The notes beneath the pieces were generated by a model. It was not told where the DNA came from, ran no database searches, and was given only the letters and a program-made list of their open reading frames with translations. Below, piece by piece: positions 15,387 through 24,090 of a DNA stretch of 64,000 nt. The position numbers were made by a program, and so were the translations under genes. Location of the stretch: positions 75,711-139,710 of the forward strand of contig NZ_SOCA01000002.1 in assembly GCF_004364345.1 (NCBI RefSeq), given 5' to 3'. This DNA comes from Prosthecobacter fusiformis. GTDB lineage: Bacteria; Verrucomicrobiota; Verrucomicrobiia; Verrucomicrobiales; Verrucomicrobiaceae. Within the stretch, counting starts at the first letter, position 1, and each line of letters starts with the position of its first letter.

Positions 15387-17171
15387 ATGACAGCACGCCC
15401 ACTTTTCCTTCATCGTTCGTCGTTGATCGCCATTGCATTAGGTGCGGTGCAGTTGATGAGCCTGTCTTCGGTTTTTGCTCAGTATGGTGCGTCACCTACA
15501 CAGACCGGCTTGTTTTTCGATGATCTGCGCGCACGCCAAAAGGCGGAAAAAGCAGCCACGACTGACGATACACGGGATGGCGACGTGACGTATGATTACG
15601 ACAGTGGCGTTTACCGTGCCAATGATGACGGTGGAGACACCATGGGGCGGCGCACGACGGATTATGAATCTGCACGTGAGGTCAGCCGTCCCTCCGTACG
15701 CAGTGGCAGCAGTGCCTTCGCTGCTCGCACGGTCGGGGACTATACGAACTACGCGGGGCAGTACACTTCGCCGACGGGCTTTTTCGCCCCCACCTACATT
15801 TCAGATCCTTTCCTGAGCGGCCGCCGCAACGTGCGTCTTGGGCCTATCAATGTCGGTTTTGGCCTCTACCAGGGATTCGAATACAATGACAACGTTAACC
15901 GTTCGGGGACTAACCCTGAGGAAGACTTCATCAGCACCACTCTTCTGAATATTGATGCGAACTATCAGATCACGCAGAACAACCGTCTGTCCCTGAGCAC
16001 GGCCATCGGATTCGACCACTATTTTAATAACCCTGATCTGGCTCCGTATGGTGGTGGCGATTTCGTCCTGAACGTCCTGCCTGGCAGTACCCTGGCCTTC
16101 GATATCAAAGCCGGCCCGGTTTACATCACCATCTACAATCGCACATCGGTCCGTCCAGCCGCGCGCAATGACTTTGCTCTGACTCGCAGCCAAGTCTTCG
16201 GCGTGCTGCAAAACGACACGGGTGTGGCTGCCAACTGGCGCATTAATTCCGCCTGGACTCTGGCGATGAACTACATGCATTCCATTGCCAGCCCGCTAGA
16301 TACTGAGCAAAATGACGGAGTCGATCCCGTGGATGACACCAACAATTTCGGACGCACCACAGACTCCCTGCACGGTTCCCTTTCTTTCAGCCCCAGCGGC
16401 ACCTGGGTGCTGGGTGCAGAAGGCGGTATCACCAGCCTCAAGTATGACGGTCGCTTTAATAATGATGGTACTCTCCTCAATGCCGGTGCCTTCCTGGTGA
16501 TACCTGTCGGCGACAAGACTTACATTCGCCTCGCCGGTGGATATCAGCACTTTGAATTCAAAGATATTGCCACTCTGGCTGATGGGACCTTCCCTCGTAT
16601 TGGGCCTGTTCCCGCCACGGCTGCTCCTTTGACCAACGAAGATAATTCTGACCTGAGTGATTTCTACTACGGTGTCACCATCAGCAACCAGCTCAATTCA
16701 CGGGTGAGCCAGTCTCTCAATTTCGGTCGCGAATCTTCTCTGAATGTGACGTCTAACTACATCACATCGAACTACATCAACTATGGCATGTCCATCATCG
16801 CTTGGAAAGGCAGCCGTGTTTCTCTAAGTGGATACTATGAACAGGCAGAAGGGTCCGGGGGTGTCTATGCTCAGGAATTGAGCCAGTATGGTCTGGATGC
16901 TTATCTGTCACATCGCATCAATTCCAAAATCACGGCCGGTTTCGGTTACCACTTTGGGCGCACGGATACAAACGCTGTGGGTGACAAAGCCATTCGTGGT
17001 AACTTCGACCAGCATGCTCTGAATTTCGATATCACCTATGCTCTTTCTCCCAAGTCTAGCATGGTGCTCGGGTATCGGTTTTTCATGACCGATGTCACCA
17101 CTGGGCCGAGGTTTGATGACCAGGACTTTGAGCAGAATCGCATTATCCTGGGCTTCAATTACAACTTCTGA
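15387..17171 (+). CDS. Outer-membrane beta-barrel protein of a polysaccharide export block
   Basis: 594 residues with a signal peptide ending near SVFAQYG. After an acidic, Asp-rich linker the sequence becomes alternating amphipathic strands rich in Tyr, Asn and Gly (YQITQNNRLSLSTAIGFDHYF, KITAGFGYHFGR) and ends FNYNF, the aromatic C-terminus recognised by the BAM machinery. It is probably a large porin of about 18-20 strands. Immediately downstream are Wza-like and Wzc-like genes, so it may be the outer-membrane exit or an accessory barrel for an exopolysaccharide. No sequence-specific family can be named. Confidence 0.75.
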   Translation: MTARPLFLHRSSLIAIALGAVQLMSLSSVFAQYGASPTQTGLFFDDLRARQKAEKAATTDDTRDGDVTYDYDSGVYRANDDGGDTMGRRTTDYESAREVSRPSVRSGSSAFAARTVGDYTNYAGQYTSPTGFFAPTYISDPFLSGRRNVRLGPINVGFGLYQGFEYNDNVNRSGTNPEEDFISTTLLNIDANYQITQNNRLSLSTAIGFDHYFNNPDLAPYGGGDFVLNVLPGSTLAFDIKAGPVYITIYNRTSVRPAARNDFALTRSQVFGVLQNDTGVAANWRINSAWTLAMNYMHSIASPLDTEQNDGVDPVDDTNNFGRTTDSLHGSLSFSPSGTWVLGAEGGITSLKYDGRFNNDGTLLNAGAFLVIPVGDKTYIRLAGGYQHFEFKDIATLADGTFPRIGPVPATAAPLTNEDNSDLSDFYYGVTISNQLNSRVSQSLNFGRESSLNVTSNYITSNYINYGMSIIAWKGSRVSLSGYYEQAEGSGGVYAQELSQYGLDAYLSHRINSKITAGFGYHFGRTDTNAVGDKAIRGNFDQHALNFDITYALSPKSSMVLGYRFFMTDVTTGPRFDDQDFEQNRIILGFNYNF

Positions 17172-17222
17172 TTTTTACTGAGTTCGTTTTTCGTTCCTGT
17201 TCGTTATTCAATTTAGATCTCC

Positions 17223-17948
17223 ATGTTTGTTACACGCACATGCGCTTTTTTGCTGATTGCTTCAGCTTCTGTCGGTCTGGCTCAGGATCCCGGCTTTCGT
17301 GAAATTGATGACCGGCGTCCTGCCGCTCCGGCACCCGCTCCGACGGGGGATGTCGCCCGTTCTGCGGCTGTGCTCAATTCCATGGATGTGCTGGATGACA
17401 GTCAGGTCATTGAGTCTGGAGACCTCATCAGCATGCGCGTCGTGGAGGATCGTGGTGCCCCCCAGCAGATGCGTGTGGGTGCGACAGGAGAAGTGAATGC
17501 TCCCCACATTGGGTTGGTCAAAGCAGCAGGACGTACTTGCAGACAGCTCGCCTACGAGGTGAAGCGTCGTCTCGAAATGAATTACTACAATTCCGCGACC
17601 GTCGTCGTGGCCATTGACTTGAAGCGTCAGGACGATCCAAACGCTCGTGTGCGTTACGGCAGCTCAGAAATTGATTTCTTTACCGTCTATGGCCAGGTGC
17701 TGCGCCAGGGAAAATACGAACTGCCAGCGGATGAAGATATCACCATCAGCCAGGCCATTCTGCGCGCTGGCGGCTTTGCCCAGTTCGCTAATCCACAGCG
17801 TGTGAAGCTGGTTCGCAAGACTCCTCAGGGTAACAAGACCATTCTGGTCAATCTTGACAGCATCATGCGTCAGGGAAATCTTGATTTTGACGTCTATATT
17901 CGTAACAATGACGTGCTGATTGTGGACGAGAAGAAAATCAATTTCTAA
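17223..17948 (+). CDS. Polysaccharide biosynthesis/export protein (Wza-like, SLBB)
   Basis: 241 residues with signal peptide MFVTRTCAFLLIASASVGLAQ. The family layout is short: a Poly_export domain (DDSQVIESGDLISMRVVED followed by MRVGATGEVNAPHIGLVKAAG) and one SLBB domain (FFTVYGQVLRQGKYELPADEDITISQAILRAGGF). There is no lipobox and only one SLBB, so it is smaller than E. coli Wza and more like periplasmic export subunits. It lies between a barrel gene and a tyrosine autokinase, the standard Wzx/Wzy-pathway export setting. Confidence 0.88.
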   Translation: MFVTRTCAFLLIASASVGLAQDPGFREIDDRRPAAPAPAPTGDVARSAAVLNSMDVLDDSQVIESGDLISMRVVEDRGAPQQMRVGATGEVNAPHIGLVKAAGRTCRQLAYEVKRRLEMNYYNSATVVVAIDLKRQDDPNARVRYGSSEIDFFTVYGQVLRQGKYELPADEDITISQAILRAGGFAQFANPQRVKLVRKTPQGNKTILVNLDSIMRQGNLDFDVYIRNNDVLIVDEKKINF

Positions 17949-18073
17949 GCGCAAGAGGGGCTTGGGGAGACCTCTGACCTGTGCGTGTATCGTTTTTTAA
18001 GTGCAGGCAGCTCTGCAACATGGCATCCTGACCATCTGCGTGGCACCAGCACGCATCCAACCCCATTTCTGTT

Positions 18074-20284
18074 GTGAATAATCCGCCTCCTTTCCCCATG
18101 GACCCCAATCTGGCTTTGCCTGGCCAGGGGACGTCCAATAACATGAACCGGATTCATGAGACTTCGGCCAAGTTTCAGCGCTATAAGATCCTGCTTTCCC
18201 GCCGCTGGTGGTTTTTGCTGCTGACCGCCAGCATCGGTGTCTGCATCGCCGCGCTGAACATCATGAATCAGCCGGTAAACTATACCTCCCTGGCTAAGCT
18301 TGTGGCAGGTGGTCGTATGGTCGCGCAGGGAGACCTGAACTGGCAGGAAACGATGCAGGACTTTTATGGGACCATCATTGAGACCCTGGAAAGTGCAGAC
18401 CTGAAGAAACGTGCTCTCACCCGAATTCAGGCTCTGCATCCCGAGATGAAGGATTCTGAGGTGGAGATTCGCGTCAGCCAGACTCGAGGATCGGCCATCT
18501 TCAATGTTTTCGCCATTGGACCGGAGCAAAAGTACACCCAAATTTTCCTGGAATCCTTGTTGGAAGAGTTTGTGAACTTCCGCCAGCAGATCCGTGAACA
18601 GGGGCTGGAACGTGCTCTGAATACGTTCACGGAAACCGTGGTCATCAAGAGCAAAGAACTCGAAGAACGCGGGGCCAAGCTGGAGGCCTTTCGCAAGGCC
18701 AATAACATTGTCACCCTGACGAACGGCAACAACGAGGCCGCAGCTTTTCTCATCAATCTCAAAATCAAAAAGAAGTCTCTTGAGACTGAACTCAATGACA
18801 TCTCCCTGGCCCTTCAGGATGTGGATCAGGCGATGATTAATCGTGAGCGTGGCATGACCACCGGCACCCAACAAGGAGGTGCCGGCTCAAATCCAACGGC
18901 CGTAGATAAATCTGCGCCTTCTGTTGAAACCGCTCAAAACAGCTTGGGACTGACCTCGGTGGAGCGTGATTATCTCGAAACCCGCAAGGGAATCCTCCGG
19001 CTTGAAAACGAGCGTCTTAAGCTGCTGAAATCCTTCAAGGGGCAGCATCCAAGTGTGGTTCAGGTGGACGAGCAGATCGAATCTGAAAAAGCTCTCCTCG
19101 CCAATTTCCAGGAGGAGATCATCAAGGAGCTTCGCGGCCAGCAGGCAGATTTAGAGCGCCGTATCCGTGGCCTCGATCAACAACTCATTGCTCAGGAAAA
19201 AGAAGCCATCGAGCTGGGATCTAAGCTGGCTCAGCATGAACGTCTCGAGGAAGAGTTCAGGGCAACGAAGCTGGCTTACGACCGCATGTTTGAGCGCGTC
19301 CAGGAGTTTCAGCAGTTGCAGAATGTGCAGACTGACTTTGTGGCCATCCAGGAACATGCCTCATTGGCCCTCAAAGCAGAGCCAAAATGGGTGCCCCCGC
19401 TCTCCATCGGATTCATCCTGGGACTGGGCCTCGGTATCCTGATTCTGCTCATCTTTGACCATTTGGATGACCGCATGAATTCCTTCAGCGAGTTTCAGTC
19501 CTTGTTCCCCAACGAGGCGGTGCTTGGCCAGGTGCCAGACCAGCGCCAGCGCGGCGATGTGCAGCTACTGCAACCGAATGACGAACGGCATCTGTATGCG
19601 GAGGCCTTCCGCAATATCCGTTCCTCCATCCTCTTCAAAAACTGGCAGGGTAAGCCACCCAAGACCATCTTGGTCACCAGTGCTGTCCCCAATGAAGGCA
19701 AGACGACGGTTACCTCCAATCTGGCTGTCACGCTGGCTCTGGGCGGGGCGCGTGTACTCCTGGCGGATTGTGACTTGCGCCGTGGTGGTGTCAGCGAGCT
19801 TTTCAAGCTGCCTTCCAGTCCTGGTCTGACGGAGGTTCTTCGTGGTAGCCTTCACTGGCGTGATGCGGTGCAGGAGACAAGTACACGTAACCTCCACCTT
19901 TTGGCCCGTGGTGAAGTCTTTGACCAGACCTCGGAAATGCTTCTCTCCAAGAAGGCTGAAGAGGTATTGAAGGAAATGGGAGCTGAGTATGATTACGTCG
20001 TCTTCGACAGTGCTCCGGTATTGGTCGCCGATGATACGGGCAGCTTTGCTCCGAAACTGGATACCGTTCTATTCGTCGTCCGTATGTCCTCCACCATTGC
20101 CCGCCTCAGCAGTAAGGCATTGGATTCACTTTATGAGCGCCAGGTCAATGTGGGTGGCGTCATTCTCAATCGCGCCTCCACCAGCCTCAAAGAGTACACG
20201 TATTACAATTACGCCAGCTACTACTACACACCCGTGGCCAGCAAAAAGAGCCCGGTGCCCGTTCCTCCCAAGAGTCTTTCTTGA
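18074..20284 (+). CDS. Polysaccharide co-polymerase / tyrosine autokinase (Wzc-like)
   Basis: 736 residues from a GTG at 18074; ATGs at 18098 and 18143 are alternatives and no Shine-Dalgarno decides. Order: Wzz-type first membrane helix (WWFLLLTASIGVCIAAL), a long periplasmic coiled coil, a second helix (ILGLGLGILILLIFD), then a bacterial tyrosine kinase with Walker A SAVPNEGKTTVTSNLA, Walker A' VLLADCDLRRG and Walker B DYVVFDSAPVL. The C-terminus carries the Tyr cluster EYTYYNYASYYYT that is autophosphorylated in this family. It sets chain length and gates export of an exopolysaccharide. No glycosyltransferases follow in the window, so the rest of the locus is elsewhere. Confidence 0.92.
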   Translation: MNNPPPFPMDPNLALPGQGTSNNMNRIHETSAKFQRYKILLSRRWWFLLLTASIGVCIAALNIMNQPVNYTSLAKLVAGGRMVAQGDLNWQETMQDFYGTIIETLESADLKKRALTRIQALHPEMKDSEVEIRVSQTRGSAIFNVFAIGPEQKYTQIFLESLLEEFVNFRQQIREQGLERALNTFTETVVIKSKELEERGAKLEAFRKANNIVTLTNGNNEAAAFLINLKIKKKSLETELNDISLALQDVDQAMINRERGMTTGTQQGGAGSNPTAVDKSAPSVETAQNSLGLTSVERDYLETRKGILRLENERLKLLKSFKGQHPSVVQVDEQIESEKALLANFQEEIIKELRGQQADLERRIRGLDQQLIAQEKEAIELGSKLAQHERLEEEFRATKLAYDRMFERVQEFQQLQNVQTDFVAIQEHASLALKAEPKWVPPLSIGFILGLGLGILILLIFDHLDDRMNSFSEFQSLFPNEAVLGQVPDQRQRGDVQLLQPNDERHLYAEAFRNIRSSILFKNWQGKPPKTILVTSAVPNEGKTTVTSNLAVTLALGGARVLLADCDLRRGGVSELFKLPSSPGLTEVLRGSLHWRDAVQETSTRNLHLLARGEVFDQTSEMLLSKKAEEVLKEMGAEYDYVVFDSAPVLVADDTGSFAPKLDTVLFVVRMSSTIARLSSKALDSLYERQVNVGGVILNRASTSLKEYTYYNYASYYYTPVASKKSPVPVPPKSLS

Positions 20285-20672
20285 TCGAAGGTAAGCAGGG
20301 GGCAGGGGATGGCGATAGCTATCGCAGCCCGCAGCTCCCCTATGCGAATAGGGCCGTAGCTCCACATCTATACCCAAGGGTGGATGAATCTGGTGAAATG
20401 AATGCCGCGTGAGGCAGGCGGAACCGAAGTACTCCAGAGCTTTAGCTCGCCAAAACCCCGCTTTTAATTCGGCTCGATTTTCGTCGGCATGGTATAGCGA
20501 AATCACAGAATTGATTTCCGAAACTTGAGTCCGCGCTCGTAAGCTGGCCCCGCTTCAACATGCAAGGCTGGATGTGTTTCTCGCATCACCGCATCGTCCA
20601 CGCCTCTCGCCCCTTCGCAACCTATCCGGCTGTTTCCTGAACGTGCGGAGTCCAATGCACCACCCTCCCCCC
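20285..20672. other. Gene-free stretch with a 14-bp perfect palindrome
   Basis: 388 bp between the autokinase stop and the TerC stop. GCGATAGCTATCGC at 20312-20325 is a perfect palindrome that could form a short hairpin downstream of the export genes, but no T-run follows, so it is not a classic intrinsic terminator. Minus-strand frames here are antisense shadows without recognisable domains. I see nothing else in it. Confidence 0.5.
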
Positions 20673-21560
20673 TTACATCGCAGGAGGTGGAGTGGGGGCT
20701 ACTGAGGCTTTGCTTTTGAAGAGTCCAATGATGAGGGTGAATGGCAAAAGCACGATCTTCAGAACCAGTCCGACAGTCATCGCGACGATCTTCATGGGCA
20801 CACGTAGGGCTTTGAAGAGGGGCCGCAGGGCGACCTGGACGCTCGGGACTTTGGCATAGAGGAGAGAGATGCCAAGGATGAGGAGGATGCCGATGAACTT
20901 GCGACCTGTGCCGACATGGACGGGACCCGGGAAGACCTGGAAACCACTGCTTGGATCGCTCAGGAGCTCGAAGACGAGGATGCCACCGACATAGCCGATG
21001 AGGATAAAGGCGGTGTCTGCGAGGATGGGGAATTTTTCCAGCAGCTTGATGCAGGCACCGGCGACGAAACGGAGGGCCAAAATGCCGATGAAGACGCCTG
21101 TGCACACGACCCAGAGCTTGGGGCTCATGGCGACAGCTGCGACGACGTTGTCCACACTGAGGCTGAGGTCCATGATCTCGATGCCGATGACAGTGGGCCA
21201 GAAGCCGCGCTGATTGGGACTGTCTGGGGTACCGTCGTTGTTTTCATCTCCGGCACCGGTGAAGTGCTCACTCATGAGATAGAGGAGATAGGCGGCACCG
21301 CAGATTTTCAGCCAGGGGTTGGCGATGATCCAGAAGGCGAAGGCCATGCAGAGACCGCGGAAGAAATAGGCACCGATGATGCCAAACTTGAGGGCAAGAT
21401 ACTTTTGCTTTTCTGGAAGATGGTTAGCCATGGCGGCGATCGCCAGGGCATTGTCCACGCTAAGCAGGCCCTCAATGATGATGAGGGAGATGATGATGGG
21501 GATAGCATCAATGATTTCTGCGGAGGTAGGCAGGGCAAATGCGAGCAGGGTGTCGAGCAT
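20673..21560 (-). CDS. TerC/Alx-family membrane protein
   Basis: 295 residues with about seven membrane helices. TerC hallmarks are EGLLSVDNALAIAAMA and IEIMDLSLSVDNVVAAVAM, two copies of the S-V-D-N metal-site motif, and FFRGLCMAFAFWII. Members export manganese (Alx, MeeF/MeeY in other bacteria) or are linked to tellurite resistance; I expect metal efflux during protein secretion or metal overload. The upstream ~150 bp does not resemble the yybP-ykoY manganese riboswitch often found before such genes. It stands alone, divergent from the L,D-transpeptidase gene. Confidence 0.9.
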   Translation of the reverse strand: MLDTLLAFALPTSAEIIDAIPIIISLIIIEGLLSVDNALAIAAMANHLPEKQKYLALKFGIIGAYFFRGLCMAFAFWIIANPWLKICGAAYLLYLMSEHFTGAGDENNDGTPDSPNQRGFWPTVIGIEIMDLSLSVDNVVAAVAMSPKLWVVCTGVFIGILALRFVAGACIKLLEKFPILADTAFILIGYVGGILVFELLSDPSSGFQVFPGPVHVGTGRKFIGILLILGISLLYAKVPSVQVALRPLFKALRVPMKIVAMTVGLVLKIVLLPFTLIIGLFKSKASVAPTPPPAM

Positions 21561-21712
21561 GGGGAAAACGGTAAACGCTTAACTACATGGAGCGGGACGG
21601 ATGCCAATGGGTTTTTTGGGAGTGGATTTTTTTCCTTAGGCCTGGGAAGGGAAGGGCGGAGGTGTAAGCAACGTGTGCTCGCCAAATGCCGATTTTCATT
21701 CATGATCAGGAG

Positions 21713-22690
21713 ATGCGAACAATCGTCTTTTTCCTGCTCATGGTCTGTTCCCTGCAATGGAGCTGGGCGCAGGATCCAGGGCCGCCTCCTGAGGATGGGG
21801 CTGTGCCCACGGATCCGAACGTGGTGCTGCAGTTGCAGATCTTTTTAGACCGTCATCTATTCGGCCCTGGCAAGCTGGATGGGGCGGCAGGGGAGTTCAC
21901 TTATAAGGCGGTGGTGAACTATAACTTCGCCATGGGCTATCGTGATCTTTATGACTGGACACCTGCCCTGCGTGCGGCGGCGGAGGAGGTGCCAGTGATC
22001 TTTGCGGCCTTCAATATTCGCGGGGACCTGGATACATTTGTGAACCCCGCGCTGCCGGAAAAACCGGAGGAGCAGGTGCATCATTCATACATGGCGTATC
22101 GCAGTTATGCGGAGCTGGTGGCTGAGCGGTTCCACACGGACGAGGGTTTTCTGGCCAAGTGCAATCCTGAACTGGACGTCACGCGGTTGAGGCCTGGGGA
22201 TGTGGTGGTGGTGCCCAATGTACGCTCCTTCCGCATTGAGGAGGTGAAGTCCATGCAGAGCTTTGGCAAGGATGTGAAGCTGAGCGCGAATACGATCGTG
22301 GTGGATACCACGGAGCGGATGGCAGCGGTGTATTCGCCGGATGAGCGTTTGCTAGCGGCTTTTCCCATCACCCCCGGGAAGCCGGAATTCATCCCTGTGG
22401 GCACCTGGAGTATGAAGACGATGATGACGACGCCGAGCTTCCGTTATGACAAACAATTCCTGGAGGGCGGCGTGCGTGGCAAGGAGGCGTATCAACTGCC
22501 ACCGGGACCGAATAGCCCAGTGGGCATCATCTGGTGCGGATTGAGCAAATCCGGCATCGGCCTGCATGGCACGGCACTGCCGAGGACGATCGGGCGGAGC
22601 CAGAGCGCGGGCTGTGTGCGGCTGGCCAACTGGGATGCCATCCGGCTGCCGACGCTGGTGAGGCCGGACTCACGGGTGATTGTGAGGTGA
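21713..22690 (+). CDS. L,D-transpeptidase (YkuD) with LysM-like region
   Basis: 325 residues from the ATG at 21713, chosen because it gives the signal peptide MRTIVFFLLMVCSLQWSWAQ. The N-terminal part (VLQLQIFLDRHLFGPGKLDG) resembles a peptidoglycan-binding-1 helix, followed by a LysM-like stretch (YAELVAERFHTDEGFLAKCNP, then RLRPGDVVVVPN). The C-terminus is a YkuD domain with IGLHGTALP and SAGCVRLANWDA, i.e. the HxxG and SxGC(V)R catalytic motifs with the Cys nucleophile. It probably forms 3-3 cross-links or attaches proteins to murein in the periplasm. Confidence 0.9.
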   Translation: MRTIVFFLLMVCSLQWSWAQDPGPPPEDGAVPTDPNVVLQLQIFLDRHLFGPGKLDGAAGEFTYKAVVNYNFAMGYRDLYDWTPALRAAAEEVPVIFAAFNIRGDLDTFVNPALPEKPEEQVHHSYMAYRSYAELVAERFHTDEGFLAKCNPELDVTRLRPGDVVVVPNVRSFRIEEVKSMQSFGKDVKLSANTIVVDTTERMAAVYSPDERLLAAFPITPGKPEFIPVGTWSMKTMMTTPSFRYDKQFLEGGVRGKEAYQLPPGPNSPVGIIWCGLSKSGIGLHGTALPRTIGRSQSAGCVRLANWDAIRLPTLVRPDSRVIVR

Positions 22691-22694
22691 ACGG

Positions 22695-22780
22695 AAAGTA
22701 TTCCCGAGCTTCAGATCGGCAAGCGGCTGTCAGCTCATGCGATGCGGAACTGTTGTCCTACCTTCTTTCGGGAGTACTTT
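22695..22780. repeat. 13-bp inverted repeat between convergent genes
   Basis: AAAGTATTCCCGA (22695-22707) and TCGGGAGTACTTT (22768-22780) are inverted copies with one G-U-tolerated mismatch, 60 nt apart, lying between the transpeptidase and esterase stops. It could fold into a long-range hairpin that ends transcription from either side. There is no T-run next to it, so the role is uncertain. Confidence 0.35.
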
Positions 22781-23495
22781 ACGGACGCTTTTGGGCAAAG
22801 AGCCAGGTCCAGAATTCTTCGTTGTCGTAGGTCTGGGTCCAGGAATCGTGGCCCACGCCAGGGTAAAGGGTGAGCTTGGCTGAGCTGCCGATTTTTTGCA
22901 GGGCCCCATGCATCTTGATGGAGAAGTCCACAGTGACGGCACGGTCGTTGTCACCATGGAAGATCCAGCAAGGAAGGTCTTTGATACGCTCAGCCATGAC
23001 ATGGCCGACACCTGCCCCGCCGCAGATGGGCGCGATGGCAGCATAAGTATCCGGATAGGCCAGTGCGGTATCCCATGTGCCAAATCCTCCCATGCTAATG
23101 CCGGTAAGGTAGATCCGGGAGGTGTCCACCCGATGGGTGCGGACCATCTCGTCCGTGAGGGCTTTGACGCCGTGCTCGTTCCAGATATTTTTCAGCGGCA
23201 CCTGGGGACAGACCACGATGGCTTCGAACTTTTTGCCAGCCGCGATGAGCTTGGGCGGGCCGTGCTTTTTGAGGAGTTCCAGGTCGTCTCCCCGTTCACC
23301 GGCACCATGGAGAAAGACCAGGAGCGGCCATTTTTTAGCGGTATCGGCCTCATATCCTTCGGGGAGCGTGAGGAGGTATTTGTAACCGACTTTCAAGGTC
23401 ACTTCGCCTTCGAAGGACTGTGGGGTCTGTTCGGCAGCGGGGAGGAGAGTGGTCATGGCGAGCGCCAGGAAGAGAGAGAAGAGGGGGCGGGGCAT
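22779..23495 (-). CDS. Exported esterase/phospholipase-type alpha/beta hydrolase
   Basis: 238 residues from the ATG at 23495 (signal peptide MPRPLFSLFLALAMTTLLPAA). It belongs to the prolyl-oligopeptidase/dienelactone-hydrolase-like esterases often annotated as phospholipase or predicted peptidase: LLVFLHGAGERGDDLELL (oxyanion region), GISMGGFGTWD (nucleophile Ser), HGDNDRAVTVD (acid) and GVGHDSW (His). All catalytic residues are present. The substrate is unknown; feruloyl- or acetyl-esterase activity on plant polysaccharides is common in this family in Verrucomicrobia. Confidence 0.85.
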   Translation of the reverse strand: MPRPLFSLFLALAMTTLLPAAEQTPQSFEGEVTLKVGYKYLLTLPEGYEADTAKKWPLLVFLHGAGERGDDLELLKKHGPPKLIAAGKKFEAIVVCPQVPLKNIWNEHGVKALTDEMVRTHRVDTSRIYLTGISMGGFGTWDTALAYPDTYAAIAPICGGAGVGHVMAERIKDLPCWIFHGDNDRAVTVDFSIKMHGALQKIGSSAKLTLYPGVGHDSWTQTYDNEEFWTWLFAQKRP

Positions 23496-23601
23496 AGTCG
23501 TTAAACGCGCATCTGAGGGAGCTCTAGCCAAGTGTTTTTGAGGAGAAAGAAGATGAAAAATCCCGCATCCGGGGCCATGCTTGCTCAATCAGAAGCAAGG
23601 T

Positions 23602-23901
23602 ATGAAAATGAACGAGGTTCAGGCGGCCAAGACTCATCTCTCTCGTCTTGTTGAAGACGCAGTGGCCGGAGAGGAAATTGTTTTGGGAAAAGCAGGCAAG
23701 CCCATGGTTCGTCTTGTTCCTGATGTGGTGCCCCAGGGAAATCGTGTGGGAGGGCAGTTTCGAGGCCAAATTTGGGAAGCTGAGGACTGCTGGGCGCATT
23801 CGGAAGATCTGCGGAGGGATTCAGTTTCAGGGCCGCATCGCGAAGGGAAAGCTAAGGATGCCGCAGGGAATGCTGGCGATCCTGAAAGTAGATGGCATTG
23901 A
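23602..23901 (+). pseudogene. Phd/YefM-type antitoxin gene fused out of frame to toxin remnant
   Basis: MKMNEVQAAKTHLSRLVEDA and GEEIVLGKAGKPMVRLVP are a classic Phd/YefM DNA-binding half, followed by RGQIWEAEDCW and SEDL, the usual end of the toxin-binding tail (to about 23811). After that the frame reads nonsense to the stop at 23901, while the next frame carries the end of a PIN toxin. The expected stop and toxin start are missing, so a deletion seems to have removed the gene junction. The DNA-binding half could still be made. Confidence 0.7.
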
Positions 23902-24070
23902 GCCTTTGGACATTACCTGCGCCCATGCTGAAGCCTCCCTGACCCTGGCTCCCATTCATGCGGCTCCCTTTGACCGGCTGCTTGTGGCTCAGGCCATGAT
24001 TGAGAACATGATCCTGGTAACACGGGATGATGTGATCCCTGGTTATCCAATCCAGGTGATGAGGGCGTGA
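23820..24070 (+). pseudogene. VapC-type PIN toxin, 3' remnant
   Basis: In the frame ending at 24070, from about base 23820, the residues IAKGKLRMPQGM, GIEPLDITCAHAEASLTLAPIH, APFDRLLVAQAM and LVTRDDVIPGY match the second half of VapC PIN ribonucleases, including the late acidic residues. The N-terminal half with the first catalytic Asp (usually LLDTH) and the Glu is absent. The longer open frame back to 23648 is antitoxin DNA read out of frame. The toxin cannot be active. It lies convergent with the DUF4375 lipoprotein gene. Confidence 0.75.
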
Positions 24071-24090
24071 TGGGTGCTTGATGAATGGGG

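Noticed and set aside
20503..21105. 200-codon minus-strand frame overlapping the TerC 3' end
   Set aside because: Arg/Pro/His-rich out-of-frame translation without motifs; its extra part falls in the gene-free stretch but shows no start signal.
21561..21712. yybP-ykoY manganese riboswitch before the TerC gene
   Set aside because: The conserved core and paired GC-rich arms of that riboswitch could not be found in the 150 bp upstream.
20916..21848. 310-codon plus-strand frame over TerC
   Set aside because: Acidic, repetitive translation that simply mirrors the membrane-helix codons of TerC on the other strand, and runs into the transpeptidase gene.
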